64,000 nt of DNA from Paulinella micropora (GCA_009731375.1 BJOX01000376.1:511196-575195), one strand, 5' to 3'. Counted from the stretch's first letter, positions 34,416-46,204 are shown. The notes: a model not told the origin generated them from the sequence alone. Made by a program: numbers and translations.

Positions 34416-37400
34416 GCTTTCTAATGCTGTTGTGCAGACTGGGCCAACGCTTCCTCTATGTGAAAACAAAGATGTGGGTACACAGAGACTGCAGCCCCAA
34501 GGTAGTCTCATACCCGTTCATACAGCACGGTTACCAATGATAACTGATGCAAATAGGAAGGCGAGACTTGCGATGGAGGCGAGGAGGCCAATGGCAGACG
34601 TATCGCCTCGGCCAAGCAAACAACCACGAACAGACTCAATGTCTACGGTCGCGGCGGGTGGCGAGCAAAAAGACAATGTGTGTACTCAAGTACCACAAGA
34701 CAATGTCGCTCAAATAGTAAACGCACCAGTACCGCAGAATAATAAAAATGTTAATGAGGTGAAGCAGGAGGAGAAGAAGGAGGAGTTGAAAAACTTAGAG
34801 ACAAGACTCCAAAATTTGGAACGTAAAGTTCTTGTTCTCGCAGCCAATATACACAGGCCCGATGCTCTGTGTTATACGGAACTTTATTGTGAAACATTGA
34901 AGACAATATTAAAAGTTGGTAATGATACGATGGCGAATATTAATATTGTCGGCAGGAAGTTTTTTAATCGATACCGGGACTGGGTGGACGGAAATATGAA
35001 AAAGTCAACGGGCACTCTCAAAGGAGTGAGCAGCCGGACGGATATCACGGGAATCATCACACTGACCTTTAAATTGAAATCCGCACGAGTATACCGTATG
35101 GACCTCTATGTCGTCCCCGGTTACCACGGGTCAATATTACTATCGTATGACCAATTGGCTACGATGGGGGCTGTGATTGATTGCGCCGCACGGCGAGTGA
35201 TATATGGAGTAAAAAGAGGAGAAGAGAACGATATTGATCCCTTCAACGCTACTGACTCTTATGAGGCTTATGAGCTGAGTCTAGCGACGGATCACAAAAA
35301 GATGGCCATCGCACATGAGGCACTTGAGGTGTACGTTCACCCCCATGTCGTAAGACCGGATGAACTGTCCTGGACCGACAATTGGGAATCCCAAGTGTGC
35401 ACTGTCACAGTTCCGACATGCCATTGGGACAAAAAGTCTATTGATGACTTAATCGAGAAGCGAAAGGAGGAGATTATATGTGTCGCACAAAGAAGCCCGT
35501 CGTTGGCGAGATTCGCGGAAGGAGTAGGAACAGATGTCCATATTACTAACGGATACTGTTTCCATGCGAAAGTAGGAGAAGAAAAAAGGGAGGCGTTTGT
35601 ACCAAGGAGAACGGGGCGAATCCCGGATACTCCACCAGAAACTATTAAAAGTTTTATTACTGATTTCTGGGGTGACGAGCCCACGTGGCCGCGTTCACTG
35701 TCTGAAGTGAAGAAATGCTTACGGACTTTATTCGAAAATAATAAGCCGTATACTATTATCCTGCCATATAATGAGAAGGCGATATGGGCGCAGGAAATAA
35801 GGGACCGGCTTATTGATCATCCTATACCGGTACCCTCTCGCAAGCAACAGCTAGTGGTGGCTTGTCGTATGGGAACTCGTGAGCAGAGCAGTGCATACAA
35901 GCGGAAGCTCAGAGACCTCGACAAGTTGAAATTGATACCGCAAGCATTCACATGCTTTGATGGTTTTTACACCCGTAAAGCTCCTTTGCAATACGCGAGA
36001 CTCATTGACATGCTGGTGGAGCTCGGTAAAGATGATGAGCCGGACACGGTCACGTATGAAAAGACGGGCCTAGATGATGTCTCGGAAGAGGACTTAGGCT
36101 TGGAGGAGGACAGAGAACCCCTCAAGCAACATAAGCAGATGTCTGATGAAGATTTTCAAGAGGCGGCGCGGAAAATATTGGAAGAAGGAGTAGGCACGGA
36201 GAAGGAGAAGGAGCTTTTAAAAGCCAAATTAGAGGCGAACAAGGAAATTTTTGACCCTCCACATGCAGGTGGTGTCAAGCCTGAAGATTTCACTGCGGTT
36301 ATTTACAAAATACCGGGTGCGGAGCCGTCACCGGCACCACGAAGGGCGAATTTGAGTATACATGAGGCGAAGATAGCGGAGGAGCTAGCAAGACAGCTGC
36401 TCAATGAGGACTTTATTGAGAGATCAACATCTTCAATAGTCTCACAACCGAGAATAGTGCCGAAGCCAGGAGGAGAATGGCGCCTGACAGTTAACTATGC
36501 TCGTGTTAACAAGGTGCTGGAGGAAGAGAGAAATCCTCTCCCGACATTAGAAGAAGGAAGGAGAGTACTGCGGAATGCAAAATTCTATTCGGTCATTGAC
36601 CTTAAGAATGGCTTCTGGCAGATACCACTGGAGGAAAAGTCCAGATGGCTGACGGCGTTTGTGGTGGGTATGGAAATATACCAATGGAAAGTGCTTCCGA
36701 TGGGCCTCAAGCAAGCCCCAGGACTTTTCCAGAAGGCGATGCAGAAGATGTTGAGCAGTCAGTACGATGATTTGTCTGACGGTGGCTTTATGAGAAGGCG
36801 GGGACAGAAGGCGGGAGAATATGCATTTTGCTATATCGATGACATTATCGTATACTCTAACACAATGGAGGAGCATATCGATCATTTGTCCGATATATTC
36901 AGGCGCATCGGAGCTTTTGGCCTGAAGTGCAATCTAAAGAAGTGTCAACTTGCCAAGACGAGTGTGACATACTTAGGGTACGAGATCTCCCATAATCGAG
37001 TCTCGATATCCAAAGAGAAGAGGGAGGAGATTATGAATCGACCGATACCGAAGAACCGCACTGAATTGCACTCATTCCTTGCGATGGCGCAATACTATAG
37101 CCAGTTTATACCCGATTGGGGTGCAACACGGGCTAAAGTGGAGAAAATGATAGATTTTGGAGACTTTGAGAAGTGGGACGAAGAGGCTTTGCAAGCGTTT
37201 CATGCGCTCAAAGATCTCATTTACAAAGACCCGAAAGACGGAGGACTGGTGTTAACGATGCCCGACTTTACGAAACAATTCGTAGTCGATACAGACGCAT
37301 CTAAGTTTGCGATTGGGGCTGTATTACAACAAGAGGATGAGGAGAAGAAATTACGCCCAATCATGTTTATTAGTAGGAAGTTGTGTGCGGCGGAGAGAAA

Positions 37401-40170
37401 CTATTGCACAAGGCAAAGAGAGGCGTTGGCGGTAGTATGGGCCCTCAAGAGGCTCAGAGAGTATTTGTGGGGAGGACCTCAATTTACTGTCAGAACTGAT
37501 CATCATAACCTGTTATGGTTGATGAATCATGAACAGACGGGACGGCTGGCGCGGTGGCAAGCGTTCTTGTCTTGTTTCGATTTTACAATGGTCCATCTAC
37601 CGGGAAAGCGAAATGTGGTCGCTGATAGCCTCTCTAGGCTAGAGTTTAACTCAGAAGTATCGGCGTTGGTGTCCACGGTGGAGATGGAAGACTTGTCCAC
37701 TGACAAGGTGTATGAGGTCAGCCACATTGAGGCGATGGAGATGGCGAGTGGAGTCCGATATGACCGCACAGGTCTACGGTACAGTCCACAAGGCCCGGAT
37801 CACGGGATATGTTGTGAGCTACATACCCAGGAGGACGCTGAGTGGTCCTATGAGGTATATGAGAATGCGAAGGCGAACATAAGAGAGGAAGAGGAGACGC
37901 AGGAAGTTTATGCGGAGCCTCCTCAAGAGCGGAGAAGTGACCTAGACGATGACCCGGAAAGAATCGGGGTACGGCTAGAAGATGGTACTATCCATATAGC
38001 CTCGCCTACCGCATGGAGGCAACAACAGGCTCAAGATCCGGAGTTTAAGGAACTCATACAGTTATATCAAAACCCGGATGAGCTACGGATGACGAAAGCG
38101 ATCAAAGATCAGATGAAGGAGATGGGATGGAGAGATGGTCTACTGTGGTACAAGGGCCTTCACGGTCGCTATGCGTCACAGCCGGACAAATGGACCCTTT
38201 GGGTACCGGAGAGTCTGAGACGATTTATATTTGTCGCAGCCCACAATTGCCCACTTTTGGCGCATCCGGGTCGACAACGAACTCATATGTTCGTAGCGAG
38301 GCGATTCTGGTGGAAGAAGATGAAGGAGGAGATAGATCAGGCGGTGGATGCATGCATCCCGTGCAAGATAAACAAAACACCACTGAAGGCAAATTTCGGC
38401 CTGATTGGCGAATTTCCTCTTCATGCGGGGATGTTTGAGTTTATACACATTGATCATGTGGGACCTTTCCCAGAATCGAAGGATGGTTACAAATACCTCC
38501 TTACGGCTATTGACAGAGCCACCAACTATGTGTGGATCATCCCTGTCAAAGACGTTACCGGCAAGACGACGGCCGAGGCGCTGATCGATAGGATCATCTC
38601 ACAGATCGGAGTACCAAGAAAGATATGTTCTGATCGAGGCTCGGACTTTAATAACGAGGTCATCGACAAACTATCTAAGTATTACGGGATGAAATGGCAA
38701 TATGTTACTGCCTATAACCCGCGAGCAAATGGGAAAATCGAGCGGGTACACAGACCCCTCAAAGCCTCGCTAAAGATGTATTGCACGAAGAAGGAGAATC
38801 AAAGAGCATGGGTCGAGGCAGCACCATCATTTGCGTTTGCAATGAACTGTCTACCCTCTACGGCGTTAGGAGGCTCGAAGAGCTCAATCTCGCCATATCA
38901 GTTAGTATATGGGCGTGAGCCTGATATCCCGACTTCGCTCCTTCACCCAAAAGACACTTGGGCGGATGCGGATGAGTTGTTTGGGATGAGACTTAGAGTG
39001 AAGATGGAGGCGGAACAAATAGTCAGGGCGCATAGAGAGGCGGAGCGCCGAAAGACTGATGCTGAAGGGGTGCGACAAGCGCACTTGGATCAGATCAAGT
39101 TCCAGGTCGGGGATATTGTACTATTGTACCATCCTCAAGTCCCGAAGGGAGTCAGCTCTAAGCTGTTCACTCACTGGAAAGGACCTTATCAGATTATGGA
39201 ACAGACGGGACCTCTGAATTACAAGATCAGGGGTAGAGGGAAGGTGCAAATTGTGAATGTAAGAAGGCTGATTAAGTATGATCCCTTCTTACTGGAAGAT
39301 GAATCCGTTGAGGAGGCGTTAAAACGGATGAAGGATGATTTCAAAGAGGTGCCGCCCATCCACAAGGAGGCTGGCATAGACCAAGACGATGCTTATCGGG
39401 CACCGATAGCTGAGAAGGAGGAGAGTGAGGTGGACAGCAAGGAGAAGACTGACCGCATAAGCGCGGTGGGGACTCAGTCCAAGTCTCCGCGAGAGCATAG
39501 CGGAAAGAAGGAGAAGATCACAGAGGCGCAGCTAAGGAGAGCGCGGAATGATCTTATCAACGACCAACCGAGGAAGGCGATGAGGTCGATGAGATCAAAG
39601 GACGTCCACCAGGAGGAGGAGGGGACGGACACTGACCCAAACGCGGGCAACGTTGAGATTGTCCATGAGCGATGGAAGGAAGGCGATGCGATAGCAACCA
39701 TCGCATGGGTGAAAAATGTTTTCTATCTGATGAGACCAGCGGAACAACATGTCGCTGATGACACTCTCTCAGACTTATACTTGATGCGGGTCGTGGCGGT
39801 CCCACGACAGATGCGTGTCACACGGACACTCAAAATATCATCAGCCGCAAAGATAGTACAACCGATACTCCAGTTCTGGAGAAGTATGGACCCGGTTGAG
39901 GATCCAAAGGCAAGACATTATCTGCCAGTATATAAAGACGCAAAAAGTCTCGAGACATGGGATGATACAATTACTCCCAGAGACAAGGATTACACTGCGT
40001 GGACCATTCAGACACTGCCAAGAGGAGTGCTTGATGTCCCTTTTGAATTATCGTTGGGCGGAATCCCTAATAAGATCTGGGACATTCTCGAACAGTCAAA
40101 GTTCGATCTGACTTTTGTTGGTGGTCCTCCACCAGGCAAAGAAATCCGCGCCAGACGACGAAGGCAGTGA
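34357..40170 (+). CDS. Pol: protease, RT, RNase H, integrase (readthrough extension of Gag)
   Basis: It is open in the Gag frame from the codon after TGA. Numbering from 34390, the protease-like region has GNDTMAN at about 176 and SILLSYDQLATMG. RT has VIDLKNGFWQIPL (about 732) and the YIDD catalytic box (about 815). RNase H has VVDTDASKFAIGAVL and TDHHNLLWL. Integrase has an H-H-C-C finger (AHPGRQRTH...CIPC), catalytic D (HIDHVGPF, about 1352), D (SDRGSDF, about 1413) and E (KIERVHR, about 1449), then a GPY module (HWKGPYQI, about 1597). About 300 further residues at the C-terminus match nothing I know. There is no ATG at the beginning, which favours translation through the TGA over independent initiation. 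The stop is TGA at 40168. Confidence 0.93.
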   Translation: MEGEEERKEKTVKFNPKVTVLSNAVVQTGPTLPLCENKDVGTQRLQPQGSLIPVHTARLPMITDANRKARLAMEARRPMADVSPRPSKQPRTDSMSTVAAGGEQKDNVCTQVPQDNVAQIVNAPVPQNNKNVNEVKQEEKKEELKNLETRLQNLERKVLVLAANIHRPDALCYTELYCETLKTILKVGNDTMANINIVGRKFFNRYRDWVDGNMKKSTGTLKGVSSRTDITGIITLTFKLKSARVYRMDLYVVPGYHGSILLSYDQLATMGAVIDCAARRVIYGVKRGEENDIDPFNATDSYEAYELSLATDHKKMAIAHEALEVYVHPHVVRPDELSWTDNWESQVCTVTVPTCHWDKKSIDDLIEKRKEEIICVAQRSPSLARFAEGVGTDVHITNGYCFHAKVGEEKREAFVPRRTGRIPDTPPETIKSFITDFWGDEPTWPRSLSEVKKCLRTLFENNKPYTIILPYNEKAIWAQEIRDRLIDHPIPVPSRKQQLVVACRMGTREQSSAYKRKLRDLDKLKLIPQAFTCFDGFYTRKAPLQYARLIDMLVELGKDDEPDTVTYEKTGLDDVSEEDLGLEEDREPLKQHKQMSDEDFQEAARKILEEGVGTEKEKELLKAKLEANKEIFDPPHAGGVKPEDFTAVIYKIPGAEPSPAPRRANLSIHEAKIAEELARQLLNEDFIERSTSSIVSQPRIVPKPGGEWRLTVNYARVNKVLEEERNPLPTLEEGRRVLRNAKFYSVIDLKNGFWQIPLEEKSRWLTAFVVGMEIYQWKVLPMGLKQAPGLFQKAMQKMLSSQYDDLSDGGFMRRRGQKAGEYAFCYIDDIIVYSNTMEEHIDHLSDIFRRIGAFGLKCNLKKCQLAKTSVTYLGYEISHNRVSISKEKREEIMNRPIPKNRTELHSFLAMAQYYSQFIPDWGATRAKVEKMIDFGDFEKWDEEALQAFHALKDLIYKDPKDGGLVLTMPDFTKQFVVDTDASKFAIGAVLQQEDEEKKLRPIMFISRKLCAAERNYCTRQREALAVVWALKRLREYLWGGPQFTVRTDHHNLLWLMNHEQTGRLARWQAFLSCFDFTMVHLPGKRNVVADSLSRLEFNSEVSALVSTVEMEDLSTDKVYEVSHIEAMEMASGVRYDRTGLRYSPQGPDHGICCELHTQEDAEWSYEVYENAKANIREEEETQEVYAEPPQERRSDLDDDPERIGVRLEDGTIHIASPTAWRQQQAQDPEFKELIQLYQNPDELRMTKAIKDQMKEMGWRDGLLWYKGLHGRYASQPDKWTLWVPESLRRFIFVAAHNCPLLAHPGRQRTHMFVARRFWWKKMKEEIDQAVDACIPCKINKTPLKANFGLIGEFPLHAGMFEFIHIDHVGPFPESKDGYKYLLTAIDRATNYVWIIPVKDVTGKTTAEALIDRIISQIGVPRKICSDRGSDFNNEVIDKLSKYYGMKWQYVTAYNPRANGKIERVHRPLKASLKMYCTKKENQRAWVEAAPSFAFAMNCLPSTALGGSKSSISPYQLVYGREPDIPTSLLHPKDTWADADELFGMRLRVKMEAEQIVRAHREAERRKTDAEGVRQAHLDQIKFQVGDIVLLYHPQVPKGVSSKLFTHWKGPYQIMEQTGPLNYKIRGRGKVQIVNVRRLIKYDPFLLEDESVEEALKRMKDDFKEVPPIHKEAGIDQDDAYRAPIAEKEESEVDSKEKTDRISAVGTQSKSPREHSGKKEKITEAQLRRARNDLINDQPRKAMRSMRSKDVHQEEEGTDTDPNAGNVEIVHERWKEGDAIATIAWVKNVFYLMRPAEQHVADDTLSDLYLMRVVAVPRQMRVTRTLKISSAAKIVQPILQFWRSMDPVEDPKARHYLPVYKDAKSLETWDDTITPRDKDYTAWTIQTLPRGVLDVPFELSLGGIPNKIWDILEQSKFDLTFVGGPPPGKEIRARRRRQ

Positions 40171-41002
40171 CAAAGAAACTATTTTTCTTTATGCGTCTCA
40201 AATAAACTGATTGATTGCCCACGGCGTATCATGATTTGATCATGCATCATCAGTTATCAATATGAATATTAAAAAGACTCAGTGATATAACTTGGCATTC
40301 GATCGCAACATACGAGTGCGAAAGGTCGATCGACGATGATACTACACCGTATACGGGGATCGCTAGTGTATTGAGCGATGGTGTTCCCGGGTATGACCCT
40401 TTCCAAGTCCTGGGATGATGTTCTCGAAAATGAAATGTTCTCTGAAACTTTCATTAAATTATTTTTTACGATAGATTATATACTGTCGTACCTGAGCACG
40501 GTCAATCTCTACTTGTGTCGGTATATCGCAGGGTCGGGTACATACACCTCGACTTCGGATATAGCTATTAGGACTGGCCCCCTAATACTATATCATAGGA
40601 TATCCGCCTTATACAAGGGTATGTCATTAAAAAAGACAATGTACTTACGATCTCCCTGTGAATAATAATAATAATAATGATAATGATAAGAAGAAGAAGG
40701 AGATCAAAGGGGGAATCGTACTACAGCACCACGTTGCTTGTATTTTTTATTAATAGTACGTTTGTTCTTGACATGCTGCCGAAAAAAAAAAAAAAAGAAA
40801 TTGAGGGGAAGGAGTTCAAAATTTACAAGAAAGGCTAGAGAATCCGCTTTGACGTGCCGTATGAGGATATATTTATCGTCTTTTAGCGTCAGTGGGTCGA
40901 TGCGCTGGGTGGCATGACTCCATAGCGCATACTATTTGCAGAAAGAAATCAGAAGGTGTATGACGAAAATGCTATTTCCGTCATAAAATCGGGAGGGGGT
41001 AC
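40171..41002 (+). other. 3' untranslated region and polypurine tract of the Gypsy element
   Basis: It is AT-rich, with (AAT)n near 40662-40680 and an A run at 40782. GGGAGGGGG at 40991-40999, three bases before the LTR, is the likely primer for plus-strand synthesis. No third gene is seen in this 830-base stretch. Confidence 0.75.
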
Positions 41003-41239
41003 TGTAGGCATCACCCCCCGGATAGCCGGTAAAAAATACCTTTTCCTGGTGACAGGTGCACCAGCTTGTTTTTCAGTATTATTTGTCCGGATTGGACCTG
41101 ATGCCATTTTATTCCTGGTCTGTTGCCGTTTTCCTTTTTGGCTTCACTGAGCTAATATAACGAGACATCATTCTCATTCTTGAGGACTGTGTTTGGTTGT
41201 ATTACCGACTTTTTACGAGCTATCGTTGGGGGCATTACA
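41003..41239 (+). repeat. 3' LTR of the Gypsy element
   Basis: 237 bp, matching the 5' LTR base for base except for one extra A in a short run. It is followed by CCAA, the right-hand target-site copy. Confidence 0.95.
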
Positions 41240-41334
41240 CCAATTATAGTATTATTATTGTCTGTACAAGGATGACTTGTCAAGTTCTTATAATTATAGT
41301 TATAATTATGCTAATAACAGATATTATACAATCA

Positions 41335-44300
41335 TCACGCAAAAGGATTACCTCCCTTAGAACCTGTGTTGCCCCTTTTCGGGCGAGGGGGTTTGGTGTA
41401 CGTAGGCGAGACTGCGTCATCGGAGGACGGGGGCAGTGGCGGTGGCGGCGGTGAGGGCGGAGCAGGAGCCCGTGAGGCGGCGAGGCGGTGTGAGAGAGGA
41501 GGGGGCGGGGCAGGTCGTGCTGTCAAGTCAACGACGGGTGCGGTGACTGGCGCTGTCTGCACAGCGACCGGTGTCTGAAATGCACTGACCAAAGGCCGCG
41601 CCAGCAGCGCCGCGTAATCACGAGGACCGGAGGGCGGAGGACTAGGAGGAAGTGGGGAAGTGGGAGCTGCGCCTTGGTTTTTGGCCAAGCTGTAGGAAAC
41701 AGGCGCCTTTTTGTCAGGCGAGCTGCTGGGCGAGGGACTGCCGTGAGGTGGAGGCGGTAATTCGCCTTCTTCTGCGTCACTCTGCAAAGATCATAATTGA
41801 AGAATGCGATGAATGACAAGCAAAAATCACAAGGCTGTAGATGACTCACGTCTTGCGCGTTTGAGAAGTCCGCTGCCTGCACGTCGACTACTACGCCAAC
41901 ACACAGAAACGGAAAACATTCCTCAGAGCAAATTAGATGGCAAGCATTTCCACATGCCTGGAATATTGAATCATTCCAGAGAACGCCGGACCTTCGGCGA
42001 TGATGGTGGGTGGCGGCGGCAGGGGCGAGTCAACGGGCGCGGGGGGCGATGGAGAGTGGGGGCGCTGCGGGGTCCTGGTGGAGTTGGCACGGTGCAGCAC
42101 GGCGGGGGTTCCTGTGCTGTGTCTGGGCGGCGAGCTGGGTGGCGGTGGCAGCGGCGAGCCTGGAGCAGAAGGGGCTTGCTGTACATCTAATGTTCTAGGA
42201 GGTGGCGGAGCACTCGGCACAGCTTCGTGCTGAACAGGGTCTCTGGGAGGGGCCGGAGCACTGGGAGGAGGGCTGGGCGGAGCACGCGGCACAGCAAGGT
42301 GCGAAGCGTCGCCGTTGGCGACTTGGGGGAGCACGCCAGTGGCGATGTTGCAATTTGTCGCGGCTGCTTTCAAAGTACAAATCACATACGTTTACACTCA
42401 ACTCACCACTACATGGAAACGGTGAGCAAGTAAAAAAACACGAAAATATACACAACTGATAGAAAAAGGCAATAAGATGAGGAGGGGGCATGGGCGAGGG
42501 AGAAGAAGGGGAAAGTTCATGAATAGGAGAGTGACGGAAAAGGAAAAGGAGAGTGTTTACAAAGCGAGGAGAAACATAGAAGATACATGTTTTGTATGGA
42601 TGGGAGAAAGGGTGACCATCGAAGACACTGGGAAGATTCGCGACCAAGCTGCTGCATGGTATACACAGAGAATCATAGAATAATTAAAGATGCAAAGTGA
42701 AAGCTGGTGCTTACCCGGTCCCAGTTCGTGCAACAGGAGCCACTTCAGTTACTTGCTCCGGTGCCTGTGGTGCATGCAAACTTTATGTATCTTGTAGTCT
42801 TGTCACTGAGTTTGATGAACAGATGATATGGTATGGTAACAGGGTTATGACTGACATCTCTCTGCTTGGAAAGCTGCAGCAGTTTACTCCATTGCGACTA
42901 ACACAACCAGCAGATCCAGAGCTGCAAGTTTTTGCAAAGATATGCGAATTGCTAATAGTAAGATTTTCTGCGACTGGACCTGTTTTGGCATGTCTTTTAA
43001 ACTCTTGATTTCCTGTGAAACACAAATGCACTATGTCAAGATCGTATTATCCATGGAGTATGCCATGTGAAGAGAAAGCAACCTTGATCTAACAGGAAAA
43101 CAGAAAGAGGTGAGAAAAAACAGAGAAAATGTTAAGCCAGAGAGAGAGAGAGAGAGAGAGAGAGAAGGAGAAGGATAAGGAGAAGAAGGAGAAGAAGGAG
43201 AAGAAGGAGAAGAGAAGGAGGAGAAGGAGAATAAGAAGGAGAAGAAGGAGGAAGAGGAGATGAGAGCGCGTGACATTCGTGTCTGTGAATGCGTGTTTGT
43301 GGGTGTCTTTCTATTTCTGATTCCCTCCTCCAAATTTATGAAATTTCATTTCCCCTTCTTGTGCGTATTCCTTTCCCCATGGTCTATGCTGCCATTGCCT
43401 CGGTTGTAGATATTTTTGCACGGGAGGGGAAAGAGATTGAGGGGCCTGGGAGGCGCAACAGAATTTCTTTGTTGTAAGGGCAGTTTGAAAGGCTTTTGTA
43501 CGTGTTAGGATATCTACCTCGTTGAGCTGCGAAAACACGTTGCCTCCTACAAACCAGAAGCTGTACTCAAGTGATAGAAGGCCAAGCTTTCGACCTTCAA
43601 CCCAGAAGGATGTCTGAAGAGTGACGAAGTCTTTATAGACGATACCCAAGAACTCGGACCGATGCGCGTGAATGAATAAAAGATCCAAGAGCACGGGCTT
43701 GTTCACCTGGTCGAATATCCGCTTTACTTCGTGGTACTCCTTCTGAGCCCTGCCAGCGAACAAAAGGATGCATCCACAATAAGCGTACACAGGTTCAAGA
43801 AAAGCAAAAAATTTGCGAGGATGTGAGATCTTTGAAATTCTTTAAATTGATTCATTGATTTAGTCTGTGTGCGCGTCAGGTATAAGTATGTATTCGTTGT
43901 ATTCGTTGCATAGCGCGGAAAGTAGAAAGTAAGGATGAAGGTACTAACTGGAGATATTTCTCGGAGCCTGTCTGCTTCTCCAGCTTTTCTAACTGGGCAC
44001 AGGAAAACAACCAATGCGTGCCCTGCTTTTCTCTGCAGCTTGATTACTCTCTCTTTGTACTTGCAGAGGTCTGGCAATACTTCCTCGCGAGTTGCGAGTA
44101 GCGTCTGCAATACCAATATATCAGCAGCGTGAAGTCACTTCTCTGTCTCGCGCGTGAAGTCACTTCTCTGTCTCGCGCGATCGACCTCGATTTTGGACAT
44201 TATCTTGAGCAACTCCTCCAGCCGACCCGTGACGGAACGCTGCATGGGCTAAGAAACAAGACATTTCTAACATGTGTTGCCTCAGTATGTCTGGGGTTGG

Positions 44301-44789
44301 CGGCCATTGTGGAGATAATATGCGCCAGGTCATGAAAGGAAGTGGGAGATGAGGCAGACGACCAGCACCACCTCGTTCAGAACTTTGCCTGGCCAGGGCT
44401 TCAGCTGCACCGCACACAGGACAAACGTAACCGGTGGGACTGTAGCCAGTGCAGTTGCTTAGCCAGCCTGCGTCGAGGACTCAGAAAGCGCGTGGCATGT
44501 ACATGGCTGCAAATGGCACGTTTGCTTATGTGAGACCTGATGAAGAGTTTTGGAGGCCAAGCTTGAGTATATCTCTGTCCAAGCAGACGGAACATCAGCC
44601 AGAGTGAGAAAACAGAATGAAACTTGACGATTCGGAGCAGGGTATTAAAGCGAGAGAGAGACAGACAGACAGACAGAGAGAGAGGGAGAGAGAGAGAGAA
44701 AGAGAGAAAGAAAGAGAGAGAGAGAGAGAGGAGAGAGATAGAGAGAGAGGGAGAGAGAGAGAGAGAGAGAGACAGAGAGAGAGAGAGAA

Positions 44790-44830
<41 letters not shown>

Positions 44831-45050
44831 AACGAGGACATAAGGAAAGGACCATTGCGCTCCAGAATTGGAGCAGCGGGCAACTGAAAACTGGCGCCGA
44901 ACTTGGCCACTTCCAACTGTGAGGCCACAACGCAGAATCACGAAAGCAGCCCTTAAGGAAACCGAGCATCAACATGCCTCACCGCTGCCCTCTGAAAGCC
45001 TGCTGCAGAATCCCGCAACGTTAGCAACACCTGCAGTCACCAGCAAACAC
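41335..45050 (-). CDS. Unknown multi-exon gene, Pro-rich C-terminus
   Basis: I do not recognise the product. Likely exons on the minus strand, 5' to 3', are: near 45035-44990; about 44917-44864 (LEVAKFGASFQLPAAPILE); pieces near 44450-44330 and 44240-44150 (GRLEELLKIMSKIEVD); 44103-43949 (EEVLPDLCKYKERVIKL, GHALVVFLCPVRKAG); 43749-43518 (VKRIFDQVNKPVLLDLLF, RSEFLGIVYKDFVTLQ); about 42767-42720; about 42366-41995; 41876-41850; and 41781-41335, ending in TGA. Splice sites such as cgag|gtaga at 43518, ggcag at 43750 and tttgcag at 41782 fit. The central exons look like an ordered helical domain; the last 300 residues are Pro/Ser/Ala-rich and probably disordered. Introns carry (GA)n, i.e. (CT)n on the coding strand. 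It could be two genes. Confidence 0.5.
43140..43262 (-). repeat. (GA)n and (GAAGGA)n microsatellite
   Basis: Purine-only on plus, so pyrimidine-only on the coding (minus) strand of the surrounding gene. It lies between two inferred exons, so it is probably intronic. Confidence 0.85.
44126..44175. repeat. Two perfect 25-bp tandem copies
   Basis: gcgtgaagtcacttctctgt plus ctcgc is repeated twice without a mismatch, followed by gcg. It lies at the edge of an inferred exon of the minus-strand gene, and each copy would shift the frame by one base. Confidence 0.9.
44651..44829 (-). repeat. (GA)n microsatellite with (ACAG)n
   Basis: Again CT-rich on the coding strand of the minus-strand gene, and located between inferred exons. 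Confidence 0.9.
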
Positions 45051-45054
45051 GGAC

Positions 45055-45118
45055 ATAGCAGTACTGGTAGAAGTAGCAGAAGTAACAGTAACAGAAGTAG
45101 TAGTGGTAGTAGTGGTAG

Positions 45119-45158
<40 letters not shown>

Positions 45159-45161
45159 AAG

Positions 45162-45218
<57 letters not shown>

Positions 45219-45262
45219 TAGTAGTGGTAGTAGTCGTAGTAGTAGTCTTAGTAGTAGTAGTC

Positions 45263-45342
<80 letters not shown>

Positions 45343-45479
45343 TAAATATAGTAGAGAAGCAGGTCACCATCTAGTTAAATCAATAGCTCTTGAGCTAACG
45401 ATTTGTATGGATGACCAGAAGTTACTTGTAACTTCATTAAATCGAAGGCCTAGGCCTAGTAGTCGTAGTCGTAGTAGTC

Positions 45480-45545
<66 letters not shown>

Positions 45546-45546
45546 A

Positions 45547-45589
<43 letters not shown>

Positions 45590-45590
45590 C

Positions 45591-45675
<85 letters not shown>

Positions 45676-45733
45676 GTAGTAGTAGTAAGTAGTAGTAGTA
45701 AGTAGTAAATAGTAAGTAGTAAGTAGTAAGTAA

Positions 45734-45780
<47 letters not shown>

Positions 45781-45958
45781 CGTTCTGCCTCCACTCTTAT
45801 GTTGAAGCTGTAATTCGGGTTAAAAACATAAATTTAACGCGGTTATGATAGCAAACTCTGCATCATTATCGGGTTATTTTTATCCTTTTTCCAGTTGGCT
45901 GAATAAGCAAAAACAGTTCCCTCTACTAGCCTAGCCTAGCCTAGTAGTAGTAGTCGTA

Positions 45959-46056
<98 letters not shown>
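45055..46056. repeat. Three (AGT)n blocks
   Basis: (AGT)n lies at about 45055-45342, 45456-45780 and 45940-46056, separated by two short unique spacers. The second and third blocks are each preceded by cctaggcctag- or ctagcctagcctag-type steps. The frames here are poly-Ser, poly-Val or poly-Tyr artefacts. The blocks separate the two minus-strand genes. Confidence 0.92.
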
Positions 46057-46204
46057 TTGTTCATTCATTTTGAATCTGTGGGACCGATTTGAAGGCTTGG
46101 AATTGATGGACCGCTTTGTTGAAATCAGGCTCCTAATGGAAATGTTATCTTCGAGCGCCACTTAAAGACAAGTAATAAATGTCTAATCATCCCCAGCCAG
46201 GACT

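Larger units (their letters stand above)
30638..41239 (+). mobile_element. Complete Ty3/Gypsy-type LTR retrotransposon, 10.6 kb
   Basis: Two LTRs (236 and 237 bp) start TGTAG and end TTACA and flank a leader, one gag-pol reading frame split by a TGA, and a 3' region with a polypurine tract. CCAA precedes the left LTR and follows the right one, a 4-bp target-site duplication. The LTRs differ only in one A of a short A run, so the insertion is recent. The order protease, RT, RNase H, integrase defines Ty3/Gypsy. All enzyme domains are open, so the copy may still be active. Confidence 0.93.

Noticed and set aside
45103-45794. Poly-Ser, poly-Val and poly-Tyr proteins
   Set aside because: They are translations of (AGT)n.
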